The notes beneath the pieces were generated by a model that made no database searches, had not been told where the DNA came from, and was given only the letters and a program-made list of their open reading frames with translations. From contig WUQV01000287.1 in assembly GCA_009889585.1 (NCBI GenBank), positions 1 through 6,781 on the forward strand: a DNA stretch of 6,781 nucleotides. Direction: 5' to 3'. Position numbers and translations under genes: made by a program. Position 1 is the first letter of the stretch. Each line of letters starts with the position of its first letter. This DNA comes from Candidatus Bathyarchaeota archaeon. Its GTDB lineage: Archaea > Thermoproteota > Bathyarchaeia > Bathyarchaeales > WUQV01. Positions 1 through 5,192 of this stretch are shown piece by piece.

Positions 1-335
1 GCACACTTAGTGAATAAACGCTTTAACGGTCTAGAATTAACGTATAAGCGGTACGTTACGTTTTTCCCTTTTCTCTGTATATAGATCTTCATATTACTTT
101 CAGGTATATTAAGTATTTTTGAAATAGCTCCAACATCGACTACAAATCCTTTAATTGTATATATTACTAGTTTAACGCGATCCTTTGGAAAGTTGAGCTT
201 ATCGAAGAGACTTCTAAATACTGATATTAGCGTTAAGTTAGTATTCGTTAGACCGACGCTACTACCCCACCAATATTTATCTCCTAACCATAACCCAAGG
301 ATATATACAGGAATAAGATCTCTATTAGGGCTCAT
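1..335 (-). CDS. LAGLIDADG homing endonuclease, N-terminal part, encoded in the eighth 16S intron (partial)
   Basis: Open frame of 111 complete codons from ATG at 335 to the left edge of the window, with no stop. The N-terminal motif ILGLWLGDK (residues 13-21) is a LAGLIDADG helix with the catalytic Asp at residue 20 (last Gly replaced by Lys). It is followed by VGLTNTNLTLISVF, typical of the strand after the first helix in this family. A second motif, if present, lies outside the window. Start choice: it is the first ATG in the frame, with a weak GGTTGAT about 10 nt upstream. Codon use is strongly AT-rich (many ATA, TTA, AAA), unlike the neighbouring chromosome genes, as is common for mobile endonuclease genes. 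The protein is distinct in sequence from the 722-intron enzyme. Confidence 0.85.
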   Translation of the reverse strand, partial: MSPNRDLIPVYILGLWLGDKYWWGSSVGLTNTNLTLISVFRSLFDKLNFPKDRVKLVIYTIKGFVVDVGAISKILNIPESNMKIYIQRKGKNVTYRLYVNSRPLKRLFTKC

Positions 336-386
336 ATTATCAACCTTAATGGCGACTTAGGATAAGCAACCCGGACAGCCTCTCCT
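1..386 (-). other. 5' part of an eighth 16S rRNA intron (after about E. coli 1056), runs off the window
   Basis: After GAGAGGAGGTGCAT (ending at 387) the expected archaeal continuation GGCCGCCGTCAGC is missing. The sequence becomes AT-rich and carries a LAGLIDADG reading frame to the edge of the window. The predicted 5' splice site is GTGC-AT|A, making A386 the first intron base. The 3' half of the BHB is outside the window, so the boundary is an estimate. An imperfect hairpin pairs AGGAGAGGC (386-378) with GCTTATCCT (367-359) near the intron start. The alternative is that 16S is truncated or rearranged here. Confidence 0.8.
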
Positions 387-458
387 ATGCACCTCCTCTC
401 AGCTAGTCTGGCAAGACCTTCAATCTGGCCTTCATCCAGCTGTCTCCCCCGGTAAGAT

Positions 459-509
459 CTCTAGGAGGGAGTGCCTAGCAAGGTGATTTAATCGCTAGGA
501 CCGCCCTCT
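459..509 (-). other. 51-nt BHB-like intron in 16S rRNA after about E. coli 977
   Basis: Inserted in the conserved CAACACCGGAA|ATCTTACCGGGG. The bulges are AAA (511-509) and AGA (460-458). The intron stem has GAGGG with CCCTC and a distal 8-bp CCTAGCGA with TTGCTAGG. The central helix CCGG with CTAG contains one C.A mismatch and one G.U pair, so the BHB is relaxed. The exon join CCGGAAATCTTACC is the normal archaeal text. The intron is secure, but its boundary could shift by a base or two within the A run. Confidence 0.85.
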
Positions 510-555
510 TTCCGGTGTTGACTCCAATTAAACCGCATGCTTCACCCCTTGTGGT

Positions 556-588
556 CTGGGAGAGGGGACAAGGATATTTGCCCCCTCT
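556..588 (-). other. 33-nt BHB intron in 16S rRNA after about E. coli 932
   Basis: Splits GGGGGAGC|ACCACAAGG. The fold is clean. The central helix is a perfect GGGA (594-591) with TCCC (561-558). The bulges are GCA (590-588) and AGA (557-555). A 10-bp intron stem (one G.U) pairs GAGGGGGCAA with TTGTCCCCTC around a 6-nt loop. The intron is essentially one hairpin. Splicing restores GGGGGAGCACCACAAGG, the expected archaeal sequence. Confidence 0.92.
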
Positions 589-601
589 GCTCCCCCGCCA
601 A

Positions 602-637
602 TTCAGGGGAGAAGAGGCGGAGCTGCCTCAACCTCCT
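602..637 (-). other. 36-nt BHB intron in 16S rRNA after E. coli 919
   Basis: Splits AAAGGAA|TTGGCGG only 11 nt after the previous intron. The bulges are AAA (639-637) and AAT (603-601). The intron stem has GGAG with CTCC and then GAGGC with GCCTC, capped by a 6-nt loop. The central helix AAGG with CCTG has a mismatched outer pair, so this is the weaker of the folds. The rejoined text AAAGGAATTGGCGG is the universal sequence. From memory, position 919 is another recurrent archaeal site. Confidence 0.88.
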
Positions 638-648
638 TTCCTTTAAGT

Positions 649-693
649 TTACCGTCCTAGAGGGCCTCTGGGCATACTGAAGCTCTCTAGGAT
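649..693 (-). other. 45-nt BHB intron in 16S rRNA after E. coli 908
   Basis: Splits GGCTGAA|ACTTAAAGG. The intron helix is a perfect 8-bp TCCTAGAG with CTCTAGGA. The central helix is GCTG with CGGT (two G.U pairs), and both bulges are AAA (695-693 and 650-648). Splicing restores GGCTGAAACTTAAAGG. From memory, position 908 is a recurrent intron site in thermophilic crenarchaeal 16S genes, for example Aeropyrum. Confidence 0.93.
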
Positions 694-711
694 TTCAGCC
701 TTGCGGCCGTA

Positions 712-756
712 TTAGGGGAGGGCGCTAGGCTAATAACTCCATGCCCGCGACCCTCT
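712..756 (-). other. 45-nt BHB intron in 16S rRNA after about E. coli 890
   Basis: The conserved CCTGGGGAGTACGGCCGC is split after GGGGAG. The central helix is GGGG (762-759) with CCCT (717-714), including one G.U pair. The bulges are AGA (758-756) and AAT (713-711). The intron helix is GAGGG with CCCTC, continuing with CGC and GCG around a bulged T. Cutting after the second base of each bulge restores GGGGAG+TACGGCC exactly. No reading frame is present. Confidence 0.9.
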
Positions 757-928
757 CTCCCCAGGCGGCGGGCTTAACAGCTTCCCTGCGACACCGGAGC
801 GACTCGTAGCCGCCCCGACACCTAGCCCGCATCGTTTACGGCTGGGACTACGGGGGTATCTAATCCCCTTCGCTCCCCCAGCTTTCGTCCCTCACCGTCA
901 GGCGCGTTCCAGCTGGCAGCCTTCGCCA

Positions 929-1605
929 CTCACCCCGCCTGTAGGAGGGTTTGCACGCGAGCCGCCTTGTTAGCATGAAACAAACAAATTCTGTCCGCAA
1001 ATCGGGCAAAATTATTATGGCCAGTTATCCAGATTCGCTTAACAATCCTTTCCTCCCCCTTGATTTGGTAACTTCTATCAACATGGGGAGTTGAACAATC
1101 GATTCCTAAATCCAAGAACAATCGTCTTAACCGATTCAGATACTCATTTAATTCATAATCAAGTGAGGCTATTTTCGCAGCCTTAATTGTGATTTGCTTC
1201 GACCCGCTCTGTATTCTGACCTCAGCCTCATCGTCGCAGATAGCTCCTAGGAAGTCAGCCTTTGTCCGTTCGTCGCCCTCCATGACCATCTGCGGAACTT
1301 GAGTCGATTGCCTCGATTTCGATCCCCTCGGGGCTCCTAGGCGATACAGTTTTCTTCCGACCTCGGCAGGAAACTGTCTCTGAGGCGTGCCACCGATTGA
1401 CAGCCGTCTACAGAACGTGTCCATGCCAAACAGATTTTTGACAATGTTAGTTACTACTGCCATCAATCTAGGTGAGCTATTAGTATACACGAAATAGTAT
1501 TTGGTTCTATGGATATACCCGTCCCCGAAGCAATGTCCAAGCAACCTTGCTATGCTCAACGTGCTGTAATCGGCGCTCACGGCATTTAAACCCTCTGCAG
1601 GCAGA
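929..1605 (-). other. 677-nt 16S rRNA intron after E. coli 722, carrying a homing endonuclease gene
   Basis: Large insertion between GGGAGGACCACCGG (ends at 1606) and TGGCGAAGGC (starts at 928). The BHB has central helix CACC (1611-1608) with GGTG (934-931) and bulges GGT (1607-1605) and AGT (930-928). The intron helix is CTGCCTG (1604-1598) with CAGGCGG (941-935), extended past a small internal loop by GAGGGTTT with AAACCCTC. Cutting after the second bulge base rejoins ACCGG+TGGCGAAGG, the universal 16S text. Counting back from ATTAGATACCC (787) places the site between E. coli 722 and 723. Such introns are excised by the tRNA splicing endonuclease (family knowledge). Almost the whole intron is filled by one LAGLIDADG reading frame. 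Confidence 0.95.
930..1580 (-). CDS. intron-encoded LAGLIDADG homing endonuclease (two-motif, monomeric type)
   Basis: A 216-residue DNA endonuclease expected to cleave intronless 16S genes and copy the intron into them by homing. Two LAGLIDADG helices are visible. LLGHCFGDG (residues 13-21) has the catalytic Asp at 20. FLGAICDDE (residues 110-118) has the catalytic Asp at 117. Both acids are retained, so activity is plausible. The length and two-motif layout fit monomeric archaeal rRNA-intron enzymes such as the I-DmoI class. The frame is open upstream into the exon, but the first usable start inside the intron is GTG at 1580. It is preceded 10 nt upstream by GAGGG, which also forms part of the intron stem. 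The stop codon TGA (932-930) lies within the 3' splice motif, one base from the intron end. Translation must therefore use unspliced precursor or excised intron RNA. The function call is from motifs; the start is inferred. Confidence 0.92.
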   Translation of the reverse strand: MSADYSTLSIARLLGHCFGDGYIHRTKYYFVYTNSSPRLMAVVTNIVKNLFGMDTFCRRLSIGGTPQRQFPAEVGRKLYRLGAPRGSKSRQSTQVPQMVMEGDERTKADFLGAICDDEAEVRIQSGSKQITIKAAKIASLDYELNEYLNRLRRLFLDLGIDCSTPHVDRSYQIKGEERIVKRIWITGHNNFARFADRICLFHANKAARVQTLLQAG

Positions 1606-1931
1606 CCGGTGGTCCTCCCGGGATTAACGGATTTCACCCCTACCCCGGGAATACCGCCAGCCTATCCCGCCCTCAAGCCCGACAGTACCCTCCGCGGCCC
1701 AACGATTGGATCGTTGGATTTAACGGAGGGCTTATCGAGCCGGCTACGGACGCTTTAGGCCAAATAATCGTCCTCACCACTCGGGGAGCTGGTATTACCG
1801 CGGCGGCTGACACCAGACTTGCCCTCCCCTTATTCGCCTAGCTATTTACACTAGGCAAAAGCCGCCCTCAGCGAGCGGCACTCGTGGTAGCCCCGTCGCG
1901 CTTTCGCGCATTGCGGAGTTTTCGCGACTGC

Positions 1932-1969
<38 letters not shown>

Positions 1970-2019
1970 TCTCCGGGCTCCCGCTCTCACGGCCCGTACC
2001 GGTTATAGGCTTGGTGGGC

Positions 2020-2049
2020 TTGTAACCGAGGTTTGAATTTTCCCTCGAA
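2020..2049 (-). other. 30-nt archaeal BHB intron in 16S rRNA, after about E. coli 265
   Basis: Conserved GGTGGGGTAA...GCCCACC (helix 11 region) is interrupted by 30 nt. The junction folds as a canonical BHB. The central helix is GTAA (2055-2052) with TTAC (2025-2022). The 3-nt bulges are AGT (2051-2049) and AAG (2021-2019). The intron helix is TCGAGG (2048-2043) with CCTCGG (2031-2026), closed by an 11-nt AT-rich loop. Cutting after the second base of each bulge gives GGGGTAAAG+GCCCACC, a normal archaeal loop sequence. The alternative is an rRNA expansion retained in mature 16S. The exact canonical geometry and the restored consensus favour a spliced intron. Confidence 0.82.
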
Positions 2050-2320
2050 CTTTACCCCACCAACTACCTGATCGGCCGCAGCCTCATCCTTAAGCGACGT
2101 CAGAAGCACGGTCCTGACGTCCTTTCGATGGGGGGCCGTTCCAGAACCCCTCATCCATCGGGTGTTAGCGCCAGTTTCCCGGCGTTATCCCCGTCTTAAG
2201 GGTAGATTGGCTACGTGTTACTGAGCCGTGTGCCACGCCTCGCCGGCGGCTCGAGGCGTGCGACTTGCATGTCTTAGCCCTACCACGATAGCAGTGAGGT
2301 CCGGCAGGATCAACCGGAGT

Positions 2321-2507
2321 CGAAGAGGGCGTACGACCGCCACAGCTTGCGGCCGCTAGGCCGGAATTGAGGGGCGCCGAGCCCGCATCGGACCTAAGCG
2401 TGAGCTTCGGTCTTCATTAATGTTCCCGCGACCGGAGGCCAAGCTCTTCATCCTAAGCGCATAGCGCTTAACGTCGAGCCAGCGCCGCCGCCGGAGCCGC
2501 GGGCGGT
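2321..2507 (-). other. 16S rRNA precursor 5' leader
   Basis: About 190 nt of GC-rich sequence between the predicted transcription start (near 2507) and mature 16S. It contains a perfect hairpin, TAAGCGC-(3 nt)-GCGCTTA (2470-2454), and other GC-rich inverted segments. I see no tRNA or reading frame in it. In archaea such leaders pair with the 3' spacer to form a BHB processing stem. The partner strand is outside the window, so this cannot be checked here. Confidence 0.6.
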
Positions 2508-2527
2508 ATTCTATTTTAAGGAGTCCC

Positions 2528-2535
2528 TATATAAA
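2528..2535 (-). promoter_or_regulatory. TATA box of the 16S rRNA promoter
   Basis: TTTATATA on the minus strand is a near-consensus archaeal box A. Its centre at about 2531 predicts transcription starting near 2507-2505, just upstream of the GC-rich leader. It is the best TATA element in the region. Confidence 0.75.
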
Positions 2536-2650
2536 CATTGCTCCGGCTAAGACTTCGCTTAAAACGTCGTAGCACATCGCTTGCGAATGACTTATTAAAT
2601 GATTATTAGTTCGCGCTTATGTCGTACAGGCTAAAGCATAGCGCCTTGCA

Positions 2651-2992
2651 TCAACACGTTAAATGTAAGGCTGCTATTGCTTTCTTACCAGAGCGAAGTA
2701 GCTCGTTGAACGCATTGCAGGCCTCCTTCGTTGGTTTGATCATCAACTCGATCCCCCTTTCCGCTAAATGACGTTTAACGTCCTCTGGAACTCTTACGAG
2801 GCCTAAGTAACCAGTTCCAATGATTAATACGTCGGGCTTGGCCTCTAAGGCGTCTATCAAGTCCTCCACGTGGATTTTATGACCCTCCTTCCTCCACCAA
2901 TAGCTTTTAACTCGATTCGGGAATATTATCAAGTCTGACGTGTAGGCCTTGCCGTCGACTACGATACGGCCGAAGCTATAATGCTCGATCAT
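2651..2992 (-). CDS. Mth938-domain (DUF498 family) conserved protein
   Basis: A 113-residue cytoplasmic protein of the Mth938/DUF498 fold, related to the AAMDC and NDUFAF3 families; the molecular function in archaea is not established. The family pattern is clear from end to end. It begins with YSFGRIVVDGKAYTSD and continues through WWRKEGHKI and PDVLIIGTGYLGLVRVP to the closing AALHLTC. The length is normal. The frame opens three bases earlier with TTG, but ATG at 2992 is the natural start. That ATG lies about 28 nt from the centre of an AT-rich box, so the mRNA is probably leaderless or nearly so. The gene lies upstream of the rRNA promoter on the same strand and diverges from the metallopeptidase gene. 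I see no signal peptide or membrane segment. Confidence 0.9.
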   Translation of the reverse strand: MIEHYSFGRIVVDGKAYTSDLIIFPNRVKSYWWRKEGHKIHVEDLIDALEAKPDVLIIGTGYLGLVRVPEDVKRHLAERGIELMIKPTKEACNAFNELLRSGKKAIAALHLTC

Positions 2993-3014
2993 CAATAGTC
3001 CTACGCGCCTCCGA

Positions 3015-3026
3015 TTTAATATTTAA
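3015..3026. promoter_or_regulatory. Shared AT-rich box between divergent genes (putative TATA element)
   Basis: TTTAATATTTAA is near-palindromic and the only AT-rich block between the two divergent genes. Centred near 3020, it would start leftward transcripts near 2995 (matching ATG 2992) and rightward transcripts near 3046. The latter favours ATG 3057 over ATG 3036 for the rightward gene. Both assignments rest on spacing only. Confidence 0.5.
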
Positions 3027-3056
3027 TTCGGCTAGATGTTAAAGGGCTGCCCTTCC

Positions 3057-3923
3057 ATGGAGTGTAAGGGCCATTCACCTAAGATAATCGTTTCAAAGTT
3101 CGGCAAGGTTGACGATCGAGAGGTAAGCCGCATAATCGATGTAATGGAGGAGTGCTATGGGCGGCTAACGCACGATGTCGCCTTAGTTGATTTGTACGTA
3201 TTCGAACGATCACATCTTCTTAAGGCCTTCTTAACGGAAGAAGCCGAGGAGTTAGGGGCTGCTCCACCTAAGTTCGACGAACTTTTCTTCGGGATGCACG
3301 ACGCGTGGAGGGGGATCCCTCGCATCATATTCTGCCTCGAGAGGATGAAGGGCTTGCCTGAGTTAGTCCAAGTAGGGGGCATAAGGCATGAAGTCGGGCA
3401 CTCAATCTTACACGGAGACCTGCAATACTATCTTATCCCGCTTTCATCGGAGTTATCCAACCTCGTTAAACGGTTCAACCTTCCTTCGTCGTACGCTACG
3501 GATCTGCTTTACTTAACGTCGATCGCCGTTAAGGATTACGAAGTGTCGCGCCTGCTGAAAAGGAGCGGTTACGTTGAGGATCAAGCGGCGTACGCGAAGC
3601 ACTTGCTCACGCCCTCGGAGGATATGGCCTCTTGGGAGGCCTTAAAGGGCATTGCGATGGCCAAGGCCTTGTTCTTAGCATCGCAGTTAAAGTCCGTGGC
3701 TTGCGCCATCCCTTTTCTACTCGACGAAAGATTCTCCAAGGAGGCTGGCGGTTGGGTCGAAAAGGCCTTTTCATATATGCCGAGGGCCTATTACGATGAG
3801 TTCATTCACGTGGCCATCGAGACCTTCGAAGCGTTAGGGGAGGACACGTTAGACAATATTGAGAGCGCTGTACGCTCCTTCATTAATAGGTTAATTGAAC
3901 CGATCCTCAAGGGCTCGTTTTAA
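3057..3923 (+). CDS. HExxH putative zinc metallopeptidase, archaeal family of unknown function
   Basis: A 288-residue protein with RHEVGHSILHGD (zinc-binding HEVGH at residues 111-115), preceded by an acidic and hydrophobic N-terminal half. His111 and His115 would bind zinc and Glu112 would be the catalytic base. A third ligand is not obvious; acidic residues in the following helices (for example in the SSE and KDYE segments) are candidates. The HExGHxxLHG core resembles ImmA/IrrE-type gluzincins locally, but the rest does not look like ImmA. It may belong to an archaeal DUF of putative metallopeptidases (I think of DUF6775, low certainty). No signal peptide or transmembrane helix is clear, so it is probably cytoplasmic. 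An in-frame ATG at 3036 would add seven residues. I prefer 3057 because the upstream AT box predicts transcription starting near 3046. The four-cysteine gene follows 27 bp downstream, so the two are probably cotranscribed. Substrate unknown. Confidence 0.8.
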   Translation: MECKGHSPKIIVSKFGKVDDREVSRIIDVMEECYGRLTHDVALVDLYVFERSHLLKAFLTEEAEELGAAPPKFDELFFGMHDAWRGIPRIIFCLERMKGLPELVQVGGIRHEVGHSILHGDLQYYLIPLSSELSNLVKRFNLPSSYATDLLYLTSIAVKDYEVSRLLKRSGYVEDQAAYAKHLLTPSEDMASWEALKGIAMAKALFLASQLKSVACAIPFLLDERFSKEAGGWVEKAFSYMPRAYYDEFIHVAIETFEALGEDTLDNIESAVRSFINRLIEPILKGSF

Positions 3924-3950
3924 ACGAATTGCCATCGAAAGGGGGATGCT

Positions 3951-4094
3951 TTGAGCGAGGAACATTGTCAAAACCCATGGAAGGAGGGCTGTAAAAGCGT
4001 CGACATAGAGCTTTACATAGTTTACAAGGGGAGGAAGCTCCCGATCTGTCGTAAGTGTTGGAAGGAGATAGTTGAAAAGGACATACAATGGTAA
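3951..4094 (+). CDS. small four-cysteine (zinc-ribbon-like) protein, 47 residues
   Basis: Short reading frame with TTG start at 3951 and TAA at 4092-4094. GGGGGAT just upstream serves as a ribosome-binding site. Cysteines fall at residues 6, 14, 33 and 36. The last pair sits in LPICRKCW, a typical zinc knuckle, and NPWKEGC contributes the other half of a likely zinc site. The middle segment (SVDIELYIVYKGRKLP) has beta-strand character. The codon use and the Cys spacing support real coding, and I recall similar very short CxxCW proteins in TACK archaea. The role is unknown; RNA, DNA or protein binding are all possible. It lies 27 bp after the metallopeptidase gene on the same strand and converges with the radical SAM gene. 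A reverse-strand open frame over the same bases is its shadow. Confidence 0.75.
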   Translation: MSEEHCQNPWKEGCKSVDIELYIVYKGRKLPICRKCWKEIVEKDIQW

Positions 4095-4140
4095 ACGTTC
4101 AGCCGTTGATGCAAAAACGCTTACATCGAGGTAATTTGCA

Positions 4141-5163
4141 TTAATACGGACGTTGATCTAGTGATCGAAGAACTTGCACCTCAGCCTCCTCAACTTCCTC
4201 CTTAGTTAACGGCCTCGGGTAGTTGTAAAGGGGCCCGCCGGGCCTCTCGTTGTAATAAGGCCTGTTGCAACTTGGGCAGCCCGATGTAAGAAAGGGGTTT
4301 CCCGTTCGGATAACCCCGATTAAGCCCTCCCTCGAAACGTTGAAGCTAATAACCCTCCCGTGCGAGTCAAACCCTACGTCCTCGAACCTTATCATCTCGT
4401 TGATTATGAGATAACGAGCTACTTGCACACGTCGATAACTCTCAAGCGGAGGTTGAGGATGTGCTTCAAGGGCTGTCCCCGGGATCGGCGTGAACGCGAA
4501 CAAGCCCGGGTTAACGCCTAAGTCCGTACACCATTGAATCGCCTTAAGGACGTCCCGCTCGGTTTCGCCAAGCCCAACGATTAAATGGGTGGTCACGCGC
4601 CCCCTTCCGAAGGCTTTTACCGCTTCTCGCAAAGCGAAGAGATGGGCCTCCCAGGAGTACGGCCCGCCGGCGAGGGATCCTTTCACCTTTTCGAATAAGT
4701 CCTTCGTCACCGCGTCCAACGGTATGCTTACCCTATCTACGCCCACCTTAACTAACTCCTCAAGCCCTTTTCTATCAAGCGGTTGACAAGAGATGGAGAT
4801 CGGAACCTTCACACGCGAGCGTATAGCTTCGACGATGGCGATCACGTCTTGAAGCACGCCGGGGTAGTTCAAGGCTTCTACGCAAGCCCTCCTAATAGAG
4901 CCTCTTAAGAAGCCTCGCTCGATGCCGAAGACGACCGATCGAAGGGGGAACGTTGGCCACGTCACCCTCGACAGCAAATCCGCTCGGCTGCGGCTGCCCC
5001 TCGCTTGAGGGCAAAAGCTGCAGTTAGCGTCGCATTTCCCCTCACGATACGTCATTAGATACGCCGTAGTCGGCTCCGCATCCATCTTAATGCGAACGAG
5101 GCCCATTATCGCCGCTGATCCTATTGAAACTCGAACTCTTTCGATCGAGCTCGCAGGTTCCAC
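4141..5163 (-). CDS. radical SAM protein, biotin-synthase-related (COG2516-like); likely one half of the archaeal lipoyl synthase LipS1/LipS2
   Basis: A 340-residue radical SAM enzyme. The [4Fe-4S]-AdoMet motif is CDANCSFC (Cys44, Cys48, Cys51), preceded by TTAYLMTY. The barrel carries HLIVGLGETERD and FTPIPGTALE. A C-terminal CPSC pair (Cys296, Cys299) followed by RPYYNERPGG could help bind an auxiliary iron-sulfur cluster, the sulfur donor in lipoyl and biotin synthases (family knowledge). In Thermococcus kodakarensis two BioB-like proteins (TK2109 and TK2248) together replace LipA, inserting sulfur at C6 and C8 of octanoyl-protein. This gene and its divergent neighbour resemble that pair. 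I cannot say which is LipS1 and which LipS2. Start: TTG at 5193 is possible, but GTG 5163 has a perfect AGGAGG six bases upstream. The alternative is another BioB-family reaction. Confidence 0.85.
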   Translation of the reverse strand: MEPASSIERVRVSIGSAAIMGLVRIKMDAEPTTAYLMTYREGKCDANCSFCPQARGSRSRADLLSRVTWPTFPLRSVVFGIERGFLRGSIRRACVEALNYPGVLQDVIAIVEAIRSRVKVPISISCQPLDRKGLEELVKVGVDRVSIPLDAVTKDLFEKVKGSLAGGPYSWEAHLFALREAVKAFGRGRVTTHLIVGLGETERDVLKAIQWCTDLGVNPGLFAFTPIPGTALEAHPQPPLESYRRVQVARYLIINEMIRFEDVGFDSHGRVISFNVSREGLIGVIRTGNPFLTSGCPSCNRPYYNERPGGPLYNYPRPLTKEEVEEAEVQVLRSLDQRPY

Positions 5164-5169
5164 CTTAAA

Positions 5170-5175
5170 CCTCCT
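5170..5175 (-). promoter_or_regulatory. Shine-Dalgarno AGGAGG that fixes the GTG start at 5163
   Basis: AGGAGG on the minus strand, six bases before GTG 5163. It matches the anti-Shine-Dalgarno and decides for 5163 over the TTG at 5193, which has no such site. Confidence 0.8.
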
Positions 5176-5192
5176 ACCGCAGACGTTCGGCA

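Noticed and set aside
1581..1637. Extension of the 722-intron endonuclease frame upstream to GTG 1637
   Set aside because: Those first codons (1637-1606) are conserved 16S exon (GTGAAATCC...GGGAGGACCACCGG), so the open frame there is chance read-through. The first start inside the intron is GTG 1580.
2454..2470. Perfect 7-bp inverted repeat as a terminator or operator
   Set aside because: It lies between the rRNA promoter and mature 16S with no T-run; leader structure is the simpler reading.
3155..3382. 75-codon minus-strand open frame
   Set aside because: It lies wholly inside the metallopeptidase gene in another frame, with low-complexity composition; a shadow.
3891..4088. 65-codon minus-strand open frame with hydrophobic stretches
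   Set aside because: It overlaps the end of the metallopeptidase gene and the antisense of the four-cysteine gene, whose codon pattern and Cys spacing are much more convincing.
4589..4786. 65-codon plus-strand open frame
   Set aside because: Antisense shadow inside the first radical SAM gene.
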